Source of the DNA: Antedon bifida
Taxonomy: Eukaryota > Echinodermata > Crinoidea > Comatulida > Antedonidae
NCBI GenBank assembly: GCA_963402885.1
Contig: OY727100.1
Span: 9,207,395 to 9,271,394 of the forward strand
Direction of reading: 5' to 3'
DNA: 64,000 nt
Shown: positions 40,601 through 53,428 of the stretch, in pieces
How the letters are laid out: each line of letters starts with the position of its first letter
Position numbering within the stretch: the stretch's first letter is position 1
Program-made: the position numbers and the translations under genes
Notes under the pieces: generated by a model
The model's input: only the letters and a program-made list of their open reading frames with translations
The model's database searches: none
Told to the model about the DNA's origin: nothing

Positions 40601-41036
40601 GTTTCTTAATTTGTACACTAATCTTGAACCATGAACTTTCGTAACAAACGAAATGTCAGTGTTGCAAAAGGTAGTAATATACAAACTATTGATTCATTTT
40701 ATAATAAACAATTCAAATGTTAAACCTGGAGTTATACCCTTTAAGCAGTTATTGGTGTATAATCATCCACATTAATAAAACTTTCAAAGAATTCTCGGTT
40801 TGTGACCTCACAGATATTAATATCGATTAAAAGAGGAAAGAATAATTGGAAAATTGAAAACAAATTAGAAAATCGTTTATAAGCAATCAATTTTGGAATT
40901 AAAGATGTGTCAGACATTGACAAAGGCAAGGCAGCTACTTCTGAAATTTATATAAATTCTATTAAAATAGTTTAATCGATATATATATATATACTTTTTC
41001 TCATTCTCACAGATTTCACAAAGTAAAAGATATAAG
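37641..41036. other. Spacer; CpG-richer patch at 38040-38160
   Basis: Mostly AT-rich DNA with no gene. At 38040-38160 there is a short CpG-bearing block adjoining a strong minus-strand donor-like GTAAGTAT (38024-38017). A (TA)n run lies near 39317-39329 and another at 40979-40993. Confidence 0.45.
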
Positions 41037-41038
41037 TA

Positions 41039-41360
41039 AAACAGCCAGTAAAGTTAGCATAGCTTTCGGCAACACTAGCCTTTCATTAGTGCAAGTGAGG
41101 GTACTTGGACAAAGTAGATAGTATTATACAAATCAAAAGGCACAGTATTTTTAAACCGAATGTTCTCAATTGTACACAAATTGAGGAGCCCTGAGCTTTC
41201 AGTAAATTTATTCATAAACAGAATTTTTTTCTTGATATATAAATCCAAAGGCAAAAATTACTGAAAAAATGACAATGCTATGGGTATATATATATTATTT
41301 ACTCGCACTGACAAAGGATTAGTGCTACCTGAAAGCTTGGAAATTTCTTTCTAGCTGTTT
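41039..41360. mobile_element. 322 bp MITE with TA flanks
   Basis: The left end reads AAACAGCCAGTAAAG and contains agctttcggcaacactagcc. The right end, read in reverse complement, starts AAACAGCTAGAAAGA and contains agctttcaggtagcactaat. The terminal inverted repeats are therefore ~65 bp and imperfect. Both ends abut TA (41037-41038 and 41361-41362), the target duplication of Tc1/mariner-type elements. There is no coding frame. One arm of a second copy lies at 9-53. Confidence 0.65.
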
Positions 41361-41362
41361 TA

Positions 41363-44300
41363 TTTTTTCATTTTATTTTAAACTTTTTGCTTATTCATTT
41401 TTTTTGTAGGCCTACTGTATTTCCAGCCAGCGTTATCTACAGCATTTTCATTATTTTTCATCATTTGCTTTTTGATTTATAACTAAAGTAAACAAATATA
41501 TTGTCAATATTCTTTAGTTTTATAAATTGAGGTTTTTTTTTTCAATTTTCAAGATAACATTATTGATATGCAATTATTTTTTGATAAATGTTTTTTTCCT
41601 ATAAATTCAAATTATAGTGTATTTTGAAATATAACAGTAGAGTACACAACTACAGTAGTTTATCTGAAATGAAAACAAGTATGAACTATGAAAAGAAATG
41701 TATTATATAAATTACACAATACTATGCCATGAAGCAATATTTTTAGTTGTAGATGTTACTTCAACATTTCTGATACAGATCTCCTTCCAATTAAAGACTG
41801 CTGTACCGCAGCCCTTGATGATCACCTATCGCTTGAGACCAAATACCTTCAACTTTTCCCTCCAATTAAAAAAAGTTGTAGTAGAGTAGAACAGCGGCCA
41901 TTGAAAGTTTGAAGAAAATACAAATACTTCAGTTTTTTAAATACTGTAGACACAAAAAAAACCAACCTGATTACATTTACTCTTACCATTCAGGGAGCAA
42001 GATAACCATTCTAATTTCCCTTTAAATAGGGTAATTTATTGACCACTTCTAGTGCCTCTCTTTAGATGAACCCTGTTTGTCCCCTGGAGGCACTATACCA
42101 ATTATTTGCGACTCAGTATAATAGGCCTAATGGTTTGTTTTTATTCGATTTCATTTCTTTATAGTATTTGAGATTTTAATTTATTGGTTTTAAAGAGCAC
42201 GTTCCAAATATTTGGTCCACGAATGAATATGCATCTATTACTTATTGCAATGATGAATGAATAATAAATGGTACGCACATTTTCGTTGAATTTCTAAGGG
42301 TTTTTGCATGTTCACTTTTTTTACTGTGATCAAGGATTTCAAAGTAAACAGGCCTATTGGCTATTTATAACTAAAGTAAACAAATTTCTTCTACTATTTG
42401 ATTAATACAATATAGTAATTTTTTGATAATTACATGAAAGGTATAATTAGTGTTTTATAAAGAAAACAGGAAATTATACTATTATATTATCTATATTTTT
42501 TATTGCTATTAATCTATTAAAATCACTAATCATAAATTCATATATTTAAAAACTTAGCACCTGTCGATATCCTCTAAAAAAAACCTAGGATAATTTTCTT
42601 AGGTTTCTAGAGAATGGTAGTATTATATATAAATTGAAAATGCAGTTTTTTACATAGTTCATTGTGTGATCCACATACATATTCTCTGATCAATTTCCGT
42701 TTCCACAAAGCATACACGACGTTCTGAGATAAGCAATATTTAATGATAAATTACGACAATTTTATTATAAAAAAACTCATAGATTCATCAACATCACCAT
42801 GATGATGATCATTTATTGAAGAATACAATGTGTTTTTAATGTGTTCTCTTATGTGGATACTGAAACCTTATTTCCTTCAAAATGGCAACCTCTTTCACAG
42901 AGAAAATATGTATAAACAGATAATGTGACAAAAACAATTATTATCTGTAATATTTCTAACTGTACAGTTTTTGAACAACTATGCTTGAACTTAAAGCAAT
43001 CTACTTCTACAGCTTTTAAACAAAGTGAAATACAACTAATATACGGTACTTAAGTTTTAAATTTTAGGGTGTTTTATATTATGTATAAATCCAAAAAATA
43101 ACTGAAAAAATGATTGGCAGTGACTGGATCTCAATGTACATATAAATAAAATAAGCAATAAATAAGCTAAATCAAAACTTTTTCCAATGAAAAATATAAA
43201 ACATATTTATATAATTGTTTTATTTTAAAATATTTGAAGTGGTTCCCTTATAAAATTGAAATTTCATTACCAATAGGAATCACTGATTACACATATTTTT
43301 ATTAATTTAGTATTTTCAACTAAAAACAAAGAAAGAATAAATGAAAGTTAAATAATACATGCACCTAGGCTTTATTATATATACTTTACATCGAAATGGC
43401 AGTAAAAAAACAACAAATAAATACAGTTCTCCCTGTTGTCACAGATTCTGTAGTTAACGCATATCTTTAGGCATTTCTGTGTACCGTATATATTATTCAC
43501 AATATTAAAGAAGAAAATAATGAAACCTTCTATCTATTATTTTTAATTATTAAAGTACAGTACTATACATTGAGAAATTGTTCCTTAAATATTGTTTTTA
43601 TTTAATAGTTTTTGAAGTATTTAAATTTAACGTTCTTGTAAATAGGCCTACTGAATAAAGGATAAAATACTTCCATACAGTTTATTTAGCAGTTTTAAGA
43701 GTACCGTAATTAAAGAGAATTTCGTTATACATTGTGTTCACTATTCTAATTGAAGAATGCTTTATTTGAAATGGTCTTTAATTGGAAGTCCAAGTTGTTT
43801 CCAATTAGAAGACATTGTAAAGACTGGGCTGCCTGAAAATATCCAGTTTTGAGAGAGTTTTGTCTAAATGGTTTTAAATGTATTTTGAATATTAGAAGAA
43901 CGACAATTAGGTCATTACTCATGTAGTTGGCTTCTGTTAACAAAACAGTAATATTACCAATCAAACACTGCGCACTTTATCTAATTATATTATTTCACTT
44001 TCTTTACTGAACGTATCTTATGAAATGGCATGTAACCCTATACTTCAGTATTCAATCAAAACGAGAGAATGATTGAAAGAAAATGCTTGTTAATTTCATC
44101 AACCTCATTTCCAGCAAGTATAATCTTATTAAGCTATCGTGAACGAAGCCTGCAGTGTTTAATAAACATGAATGCGAGGAACAATTTTTGGGATTGTAAT
44201 TTGCTGTTAATCAAGTTGGTTTGTGTACCTTAGCACTTTCCTATAGCTTGTTGACAGATGTAATGGATTTAGTTGACAAGGTGTTTTCTTGTCCCTTCCA

Positions 44301-44773
44301 ACAAATTGATTTTTAAATCAAAACCGTCCTTATTTGATTGCCATGGAATTATGATGTATAGACAATCAATATATCTACCCATGCCATTATTGGAGAAAAC
44401 ATTAGCAAAGCGAAGTAATCACAAGTAATTTAATTTTTCAAATCACTTGCTTACTTTTTTTTCTTTTTGTTATTTATTTATAATGTTTAATATTACTTTC
44501 AGTTTATATAATAATAGCAATTAATAATAATATAATGCATTAGGAATAATAAAAAAAAGGTATTCCAAGCTAGCACCCATATGAAGAGGGCTGGTTTACT
44601 CCTGGTATCTTTTGCATCCCCTCTCCTTACCTTACTAATTTACTTCATTGCATTAGTTTCTTTATTGTTTTTATATATAACTTTTCATTATTATTGTACA
44701 TTTGTAATTGACTTGTTAAATTTGCAGATTTAAAATTTCAGTTCTTAATGCGTGCACATGTATTGCCTGGTAT
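41363..44773. other. AT-rich spacer with one LINE scrap
   Basis: Short frames only. 44090-44440 is a compositionally balanced patch with TGACAG and homeodomain-like ATTA/TGATT words. It could be a regulatory element, which is weak inference. Nothing else is supported. Confidence 0.45.
42159..42248 (-). mobile_element. Possible LINE C-terminal scrap
   Basis: On the minus strand a 30-codon frame ending in a stop includes CIFIRGPNIWNVLFK. This fits the (V/I)RGP(R/K)(I/L)WNSLP signature near the end of CR1/L2-type reverse transcriptases. It is short and the usual SLP is changed to VLF, so the call rests on about ten residues. Confidence 0.35.
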
Positions 44774-44776
44774 TAA

Positions 44777-45432
44777 AGCCTGTTTTTCTGTTGACGTAAC
44801 GTTATGACGAGTTGCATTGAATTTTCAAATCGTTAAAGTTAAAAATAAATAACGATAATGATGATCGAGCCAGACCACTAATACATACACATTTTTATGC
44901 GACCGTTCATAGTTTTTGGTTCTCTCGAGCATTGCTGGGACATGCGGACGTGAAGTGTTGCAAAACCAAGGCTGGCCACGCAAAGCCGGGACCTTGTGGG
45001 AATGGAAAAAGTTACAGGTTTTGATGCTTCAAGCCAGCCTAGGAAATTTTTTTGCTGATATCTTAATCTATGCTTACACTAAAGACAAACATTGTTTTAA
45101 TTTTTTTTATATTATAATTTAGTTTGACTTTTGAAATTTCTGACCTAAAAATTATACAAAAGAGTCGAAAAACACCATTGCGTTGTAAAATTTCAAGAAT
45201 TGTCAGCACGTACCTATTTTTTCACAAACTGCAATGACGTAATTTGTGAATCATTTGATTGGTCAGTTGTAATGATCGTAACGTTTCAGTCGTAACATTT
45301 CGGTTCAACTTTAACGATTACACATTTCAACGATTTTTAACATTGATTTTTACCCCCCTTTTCTGTAAAATCGTTGAATCCCGTCAATTCAACGCAACTC
45401 GCCGTAACGTTACGTTGACAGGAAAACAGGCT
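44777..45432. mobile_element. 656 bp MITE, PIF/Harbinger- or piggyBac-like
   Basis: The left end reads AGCCTGTTTTTCTGTTGACG then taacgttatgacgagttgc. The right end, reverse complemented, reads AGCCTGTTTTCCTGTCAACG then taacgttacggcgagttgc. That gives a ~60 bp terminal inverted repeat with few mismatches. It is flanked by TAA on both sides (44774-44776 and 45433-45435), which suits a PIF/Harbinger TWA duplication. Reading the left flank as TTAA would also allow piggyBac, but that makes the ends unequal by one base. The interior has no transposase; a 68-codon frame at 44916-45122 lies wholly inside and is probably meaningless. A truncated inverted copy of the interior lies at 59795-59950. Confidence 0.85.
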
Positions 45433-45435
45433 TAA

Positions 45436-48400
45436 ACTGGCCAATCATAGTAATCAAATAGCACACAACTACGCTTTCCTTCAGAGATTTGTCAGGGTTC
45501 GCGTATGCGTGTATGAAAACATGAAATTAATAAAATCTTGTTACAAGTTGTACAAATTTATGCAGATGTGAAAAGAGTATTTGTCTACTGAATAAGTATT
45601 ATTGATATTTATAATATACAATATTTCATTGAGTTTTCATATGGGTTTTTTTTTCATTTAAAAATCATGGTTTGGTTTGCGAATTTGAAGTTGGGGTTTA
45701 AAAGGAAAGAGGTCTTCACAATTCTTACAAAATGTAAAGTAGGTCTATTTCTAATTTTAAATTGTCTTTTCAAAATAATGAATAACTTTTCATTAGAATA
45801 TACATTTATATTTTCCCTGGTTACTTCTCAGTACATTAAACAATCTGTTTGAAGTCGTGCGATTGATAGAAAAACAAATGTATCTTCCTTTGCAACTAAA
45901 ATGATTCTTAAGGGCCCGTTTATGGAACCCTAGTGGTTTTTTTCTAATTTACTTCTATGATTTGATGTTGGTGTGCCCTGATTTCTTTCGAATTGGGAAA
46001 CACTAATTTTTACTTTTCTACTTTTTTTAGTTAAATTTGTTTCAATAGATGATTGGTTGGTTCTACACATTTAATGTTGTTTAAAGCTAGAATTTGCATG
46101 CTAACCGAATTCTATATTTTTAAATGCAAGTTAAACCCTGTTGACAAATGTTGGTCCCGCACTTCAATGCAAATATGTTGGACAATTGCAGGAGCTTTGG
46201 AACAATTTGTGCAAAATTTATTGAAAAATGATTTGTACACACACTAAAAATTCCTAAACTGTGTGCAAATTCACATGATGTAAACAAACATTTAAATATT
46301 CTTAATATCTTAATAATTCTTAATATAATTAATTGATTGATCCACTCTGACCTCTTTTATGAAAAACAGTATGAAAATGATACTAGGCCCACTATTTAGT
46401 AAAGAACAGAACATTTGGTAAATAAGCAGCTAACCCATAACATGCTTCTCCCCATAAGATTGCAACATTGCAACTTCATTAATGTATTTCCATTGTATGT
46501 TTTTTACTTAAAGATGAAAAATGATGTTATTACAAAATAAAACATTACCACAAGAACATCATTCATACTGTCCAAACATGTCAATGATACATTATATTAC
46601 ATCGTCAGTTTTTCTTTATGAAAAATCGTTCAGTAAATATTAAGTTGGGGGTCAACAAGATTCTGTAGTCAGAAAGTCTTGTTAGATGTTGTATTTAAAT
46701 GTTTAAAGTCCTTAAAAATGTAGTTCATGTTGATCAAGCATTTTTAAGCATTGGTGTGTCTGGTAAGATACGTTTTGTCGGTGTCCTTTTTGATGTATTG
46801 TATGATGTGTACCCAGTGTACCAGTGCTTTATGTCTGATACCCTGCACCCTAGTCCCTGCCAGGTTATGTTTGTAGTTTAATAGACGCACAACAAAAGCA
46901 TTGTTCGTGGTAGAATTGCTCAAGATTGTCTACTTTTAGCTCCTTATTCTGATACTTCAGTTCGCATTCAGCTCTATAGATGAACTCGATTATCAAGTGA
47001 CTTTGAATACAATAACCACTATGGAAGAAGAAAATAGTAAAAGAATAAGTATTGACTTAAAACGCCTGATAGCTATACTTAAATATAGCACTTGATCTGC
47101 TAGACATAACCAACTCAATTGACAGATAGTCTTAAGCAAACGTACTTGCACATAACTACCAGGGCATTAACACGTGTTCAAACATGTTTGACGACGAAAA
47201 TCTTCTGAACCTCTACAAAGATTCAAAGACCACACAATTAATTGTGCTACGATGATTGATAGAAAAAAACTAGTAAGGTGAGAAGAGGGGAATTAATCAG
47301 AACTGAGGTTTCTGTAGCATAATTTGAATCTTATAATGAGTAAATTTAGAAGTTTAATACCAATTTGAACAGATTGTAAATAAACCTGATTTACATTTAC
47401 AAGTAAACACAATCACTGCATATGTTAATTCAGTATAACAACAAACAGACTAATTGAACCTTTTAATTAATTAGCCAAATAAAAATTCCTAATTGCACTC
47501 TGTTTGATCATTTCCATATTTAAATTGTTTTCCCAAATTTATAAGGTTAAAAAGTGCATGGTGTATGGGATAGAAACCAGGTCATGTTATTAATTAATAG
47601 CTAGTCATCTTTCCTTGTTTATATAACTTTGTTGTAGAACTTTAAACTTTACAAATTACATTATATCTTAATAATTACAAAATGAGTATGGTGTTTACCT
47701 AATGGAGCATAAACTAAATAATTGGTTTAATTAAATGGTTCTTTTTATTTTTATTATAATAATTGGTATATTCATCATATTAGATTTAAATAATTGTTCC
47801 CATTGTTTGTTGCACAGAAGTACTCATATCCCTGTCTACTGAATAGGGATATATCTAATGAGGGATTCTACTGATTTTTTTTTTTTCATTTATAAAGACA
47901 CAAATTTTCCTTCAATTTTTTCTTGGGCTATTTCGTCTTTAAACAGTCAAAAATGTGAAAAGTAATTCTAATAATTTAAGAAACCCACTATAAATACCGG
48001 CATACAACACACATGGATTGATATGTTCATTTTGCTTCTGTGATGCATCCACTTTTGGTGTGATGGAGTTGACTATTAAGAACAAAAATAGAAGAACCAT
48101 CAATGTTTCAGCGAGAAACTGGGTCTTCCATGAATTGTATTAACCAAAAAAGAAAGACAATTAATTCAGCAATGAGACAATGTGAGGATAGTCATTCTAG
48201 GGTTATCAAGTGGTTATTTCTCTTTGGAGAAACATTTGGAAGAGGATCAATTTGGAGAGAAGAATTGTTTTCATCTCCCAGATGAATTTTATGTACAGTA
48301 ATAGTGTTTTATTCAAAGTAACAATCTCGCAAGACAGTATATAATACTGTTTCATTTTTAAAAAATAAGAAACAGATTAGCCTATTTTTACCTTGCAACT

Positions 48401-48900
48401 TAATTATTTGCGCGGTATTAGTATAAACGAAATCTGAGTCTGTGACCCAATACAACCAGTGCAATACCAGTGTTGCATACAGTACAAGATACCAGTTTAC
48501 AAATTAATTGACATGTTGCTAAATAAAATCTAGGGATATATTATTTTCTTCTAGAATTCAACACCAAATTCACTGAGGTCATTATCTTCTGCTTGTGGCT
48601 ATGTTGTTTGTTGGCGCTGATTTGGCTCCTGTTTGTTTGTAGTATACGTATGCTTTGATCCTATCACCTGAAGATTGTTACCTGATGCCATGGGTGTCAC
48701 ATCATTAGTGGTGATTTCAGAAGATAATTAATTATAGATAAATTCCATCACTTTATTGTATTGTAAGATTGCACTGAAATAGGCCTACTATGTTAGTAGA
48801 AAGCAATTCGTCAAAGAATTTAAATTAAGACGTAGAAAAACAGAAAATGTTTGCACAATTTAATTACTATTCAAAGTTTAAATATGTTAAGTTACTTAAA
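45436..48900. other. AT-rich spacer, no gene seen
   Basis: Apart from the dispersed repeat at 47925-48045 I see only short frames (60-64 codons) without domains, a T-run near 47877-47887 and ordinary spacer. Confidence 0.5.
47925..48045 (+). repeat. Dispersed repeat with CTATAAATACC core, copy 2
   Basis: This is the partner of 37535-37640: tttcgtctttaaacagt, tgtgaaaagtaat, aatttaag, cccactataaataccgg and ggattgata occur in the same order and spacing class. The repeat edges are not sharp. Confidence 0.55.
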
Positions 48901-48904
48901 ACAA

Positions 48905-49020
48905 TTGAAGTTGAGATTCAATCAATCAATTCTTCTTTATTTTTTACATATACACATGGTGGATGCATATTTTAAGACTGTGTTGTGCAGAGCACAGATC
49001 TTTAAAAGCTAATAAATGTA
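48905..49020 (-). repeat. Probable retroelement 3' tail, inverted
   Basis: Read on the minus strand this ends in tgtaaaaaataaagaagaat followed by TGAT/TGAA units, a LINE-like 3' terminus. The upstream minus-strand sequence (gatctgtgctctgcacaaca) has no recognisable coding content. Confidence 0.35.
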
Positions 49021-49349
49021 CCCTAAAAAAATATTGACAATAATGTGATGGTGCTACATGTGGTAGAAGACAATTATGATTACATTTTGATGGTTGCTAC
49101 CTAGTTATTTTCAATTTGATTTAATGAAATTTAATAAGAAAGTGAAAATATGGAAGAAATATATCATAGAGCAAATACACTAGAACAGAATGAAATGAAT
49201 CAGTGTCATGATAATGATAAATCTCCAAATTTATGATTATATCGAATATACAACAATTATATTAAGACCCGTCTGGATATAATGAAGATTTGTACTAATG
49301 CATAACATAAAATATTTTTCTGACAAAAGTTTATTAATACCATGTTTGA

Positions 49350-49583
49350 TTAAAGATGTATTGTTCCCCCAAAAACATGAAAATAAAGGTAAATAAATCA
49401 AACTTTGAATAGGCTGTTTTGTGATTTTAAAAAAGTTCTTCTGCAGAAAAAAATGTTTTCACTTATAAAAAGACAAAGTAAATGGTTAAATTAACCAAAA
49501 ACATATTTACGTCCAAATGGCATATTCAGCAAAAACATTTAAAAAAAGTTATTTTTTCAGGGGGACAATTAATGTATCTTTAA
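49350..49583. mobile_element. 234 bp MITE with TTAAAGAT ends
   Basis: The left end reads ttaaagatgtattgttcccc. The reverse complement of the right end reads ttaaagatacattaattgtc then cccctgaaaaaa. The two are inverted repeats of ~30 bp with a small indel. Related termini occur at 667, 8400 and 29165, making this the most complete member of a local family. There is no coding capacity. The target duplication could be TA, but AT-rich flanks hide it. Confidence 0.65.
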
Positions 49584-50332
49584 ATATTCAAATAGTTTTC
49601 ACAGTGTAGGCCTATACTTTAAATTGCACTTAATCCTATTTTTCTTTTCTAGAAATTTAATCTTCTTTTAGCTTGTAAATGTACCATAAGAACAATGTTT
49701 AGTATGTTCGCTATATGTATGTATATATAATCAGTACAATATTTATCCAAGATATTTTAATTGGGAGCGTAAACATTCACTTGCAATACCCAAAAGCAGG
49801 GCTTGGAGCAGAAGATGGCCTCACCAATCAACACTGTTTACCTAACCTTTAGCTCTTTATCATTAAGATTATAACCTAATGAGTTCAATGTTTGCTAGAC
49901 TTTGAAGATAATTTCAGTCAAAATCAATTTATCATAAACTGTGATGATGGTACATTGTAATGTGTGATGGTTTTAGACATTTCTAAATTAATATTTTACA
50001 CTATAAATTATAATTTATTTATTCTTGTACATTTTGTGAAGTGTAAAGCCTGTTTTCCACTAGTTGAATTTATTCATGACGTCATGAATCATTTCTTCAG
50101 CTATGAATGGTTGCGCAAGTTTCGCTTCGCAAAAAGTAGAAACAATTCCAACTACCAATTTGCTGAAGCAAAAAACTTGAGGAACTAGAAGTCGTTGCAG
50201 AAAGGAATTTGGAAAGATAAATAATGCATGTATAAGCTACAGATGCTTTCAATCCGCGCGAACAAATTATGGTGAAAAATAGGCTTTAGGTGTAAAATAG
50301 AAAACATTGATGTAGACCCTTTAACTCGGATA

Positions 50333-50448
50333 AAAACAAGGCCAACAGCCATAAGTCGCGTGCTAAAACGCATAGTGATACCGGACCGACAGACAGACCG
50401 ACTGACCGACATAGTGAACTATAGAGTCGCGTCCACACGACTAAAAAT
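50333..50448 (+). repeat. ~118 bp dispersed repeat, copy 2
   Basis: It has the same order as 4922-5039: acaaggccaacagcc, aagtcgcgtgct, gataccggaccgac, a GACC/GACA run, catagtgaactata, gagtcgcgtcc, then acgactaaaaa. The terminal hairpin has lost one pairing base (CACACGAC instead of CACGCGAC). Antisense frames that read RSVGLSVGP here are just the tetramer run translated. Confidence 0.7.
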
Positions 50449-50509
50449 ATTGTAGGACTGTATATGAAGGAAAGGATTTGTAGAGGGCATGATTTGACCT
50501 CTCGGAACA

Positions 50510-50985
50510 CACATTCTCTCTGATAATACCTTTGTAAATATGTGAAGAAAAGGTACTGCTAGTTGTGGAAGAAAAAGTAGGAGAAGCTGACAACCACATT
50601 ACACTCAAAATCGGAAAGGGAGTGAGGAAATGCCATTTCATACAAAGTATAGACTACAAAGATGTCTTTGTTAATATTTGAAAAAAAAAGGAGAAGAGGA
50701 AGGGGAAGGCTGATAGCTCTTTACACTCAAAATCGGAAAGGGAGTGGAGAAATGCCATGTCACACAAAGTATAGACTACAAAAATGTCTTTGTGAATATG
50801 TGAAGCAAAACTAGGAACGAGGAGGCTGATAATTAACCCCTCACATTCAAAACCGAAAAGGGAGAGATGCCATTACATATAGGCTACAAAGATGTCTTTG
50901 TGAATATGTTTTTAAGAAAAGGTACTACTAGTTATGGGAGGGGAAGGGGGAGAAGCTGACAACCCCATTACACACAACTCCTGCT
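50510..50985 (+). repeat. Degenerate ~120 bp tandem array, 3-4 units
   Basis: The word actcaaaatcggaaaggga recurs at 50602, 50724 and, changed, 50843 (spacing 122 and 119). Each is followed by aaatgccat, a tatagactacaaa block, gatgtctttgtgaatatg, and a purine-rich GGAGAAG stretch ending in gctgac/ctgata. The first and last partial units share agaaaaggtact.ctagtt. The array starts about 60 bases after the dispersed repeat at 50333. Confidence 0.8.
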
Positions 50986-53219
50986 GTCATAAGGAAATTA
51001 AATTAATTGAATAGACATAATAAGTAATTGCCCATGACATCTTCACTATGCTGCAGGCACTCTTCCTTTTTGTCGCCCGCATACCCCCCATTTTGACACC
51101 CATTCCTATCCCTAGTAGACATTGACTTATATCTCACACATTCATATGTTCATCAAAAATGTTCTGTTTATCCCCTTCCCCAAATGCACAGGTGTTTATA
51201 TTTCTCTCAATTAGATAGTTATTCATTTTAACCCCCTGAGATTATTTAAAAATTGTTGTTTTCCCCCGATTAAATAAAAGTATTTGCGAAATGAAATTAT
51301 TACTTATCAGTCTGGGTTGAGGGGTGCAACTTTGTACCCACTTTGGAAATAAATGTGATATTTAGTAAAGGGTCATGGTATATCTCACTTCCCTACGGCT
51401 GTAAAGACAATTTAATATGTCAGTCATTTCCACGCAATTTATAACTTTACCTATATAATTTCACCCCTGTTTTTATGATTTAAATTGGTTAAACGTTGTT
51501 ATCACTCTGCTTTCCATCGTATTTGACATATAGTTAATGCAAATGAAAGGAAATCTAACTAAGAGATATTGGGCACCTTACTGTGAGCAAAATTATTTAC
51601 GAAAAAGTCTTTAAAAATGACGTGAATAACAAACAGTACAGGTGCGTAGAATGTCTGCAGCTATATTTATCGGCTGCGGCGCTAAATTTCGGAAGCTTTG
51701 AGAATGATTTCTGACAAGAATGTCATAATTGATTAGAACATGGATTTGAGATTATTGACAATTTTTAGATTCTCTAAAGTTTGCTGTTTCACTTGCAGGT
51801 CATTAAAACTATGCTAGGGTTATGTGTGGGGTCAGTATAAACGTGTCAGGTAGGTCATCGCTCATGTTTCTTAGGGCTGTTCTCATGCTGTATGTTGATT
51901 CTGTTTTCGCTGTAGGGATATGAATATATTGTTCATTTTGAGTGGTATTTTTCCACAAACGCAACAGTGAATAAAGGTTTACTTGTTAGGGTGTGTTTAT
52001 CGTGTTACAATTCTTGTTAAAGTGGGGTTTGCATGATGCATATGTAAACATAGCCAGCCCCGTGAGGCCTCAACCCTAAGGTGATGTTTCAATTGTATTT
52101 CTGGTGTAAAGAAAATCTTAAATTAGACAAATAAACCACACTTCTTGACTGCTCTTCTTATGCCCAATTGAAATGTTTCACTATGTACAATTGAAAACAA
52201 TATAGCATTTAAATAACTTTAAATTTATATAAGAAAATATATATAAGAAATAAAATACCGAGTGATTTCACATGTAGACAATTTTTCTAGAAGAGTTTCT
52301 GAAGCATTGTAAACTAAAGTATGAGCCAAGACCTCAGATTTACTTTCTTATTGTCTCGTTAGAATGCAAGGATACAATAGGCATATCACCTCAGTTAAGT
52401 TTGAAAAAGGTTTATTTACAATCATATATCATCATTTTACAATAAATTATTGGCCGTGGGACATGGAGCAGATTACATTACTTGTATAATTAAAGTGTTG
52501 AAAACCCTTTGAGAGTTTGTATGTATGTAAGCAAACTTTGTGACACCAGTGAGTACACTTTGCCTTAAGTCCTTCGCCATGATTAGAAAAGAAAAGAAAG
52601 TCTATTATTGTAATTCACAAAGTCAAATTTCCCTTGTGTGGTGGTTTGAACTGTTTTGCTGAGCTACCAGCCTCCAAGGAATTCTACAGAGAATGTTTGG
52701 GGAAATGATCAAACACTAACGGTAACAGATGCCTGCCGTACCGTAGGGTTAGTTAAATACTTGTCTGTTATAAGAATGCTTAGTTACACTAAGGCCTACT
52801 CACCGATTCTTATACTATTATAACTAGATCTTATCATCTTTGTTGTGACAAATGGTCGATTTGTATGGTACAATTTCACTATTTACACACACTCTACAAA
52901 TATACGCTGATTTTTGTTGCGAGACAATAATAATAGTTTGAAACCCATTAGGTATTTGTTAAAAGCAAGCAAACGTTTCAAATAGACCCATGCAATGTGA
53001 AAATGTACGCTTTTCAACAAAAACTGGACTATATGTTTTCAAGTTCATGGGTTTAAATTTGATGCGATCTCGGACGGTCACACACAAAAGTACTTCTATA
53101 TTCTATTTTATAATTAAAAAATAGATACTGAACTATTTGAATATTAAAATATTTATACCATCATTCAAAAATATAATGCAACTTTTATCTTATTATATTC
53201 TTTCCTTTCTTAAAGAACA
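50986..53219. other. Spacer left of the foldback element, no gene seen
   Basis: Ordinary composition, somewhat less AT-rich than average at 51640-52090. No frame over about 60 codons with a domain and no repeat that I recognise. Confidence 0.5.
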
Positions 53220-53228
53220 TTTTGGTTT
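53220..53228. repeat. Left 9 bp target-site duplication TTTTGGTTT
   Basis: It is identical to 58162-58170, immediately outside the right end of the foldback element. A 9 bp duplication is the size made by Drosophila FB elements and within the range made by Mutator-like elements. Confidence 0.8.
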
Positions 53229-53428
53229 ATGTCTGTGAAGTTGGTTACTAGTTCCTAGTTCCTAGTTCCTTATTCAAATTCAATTAAAGGGACATTCACA
53301 AATATTTAAAAAAAACAGATTTTAATACGTAATAACTGTCTAATTGAGTTGATATTGCACCAACATGTTAGCCTTGACCTCCCCTACTTCTTCCGGTCAA
53401 AGTTTAATAACATTTTATGCATTTACGC

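Noticed and set aside
50286-50510. Antisense frames containing RSVGLSVGP
   Set aside because: This is the translation of a GACC/GACA tetramer run in a dispersed repeat.
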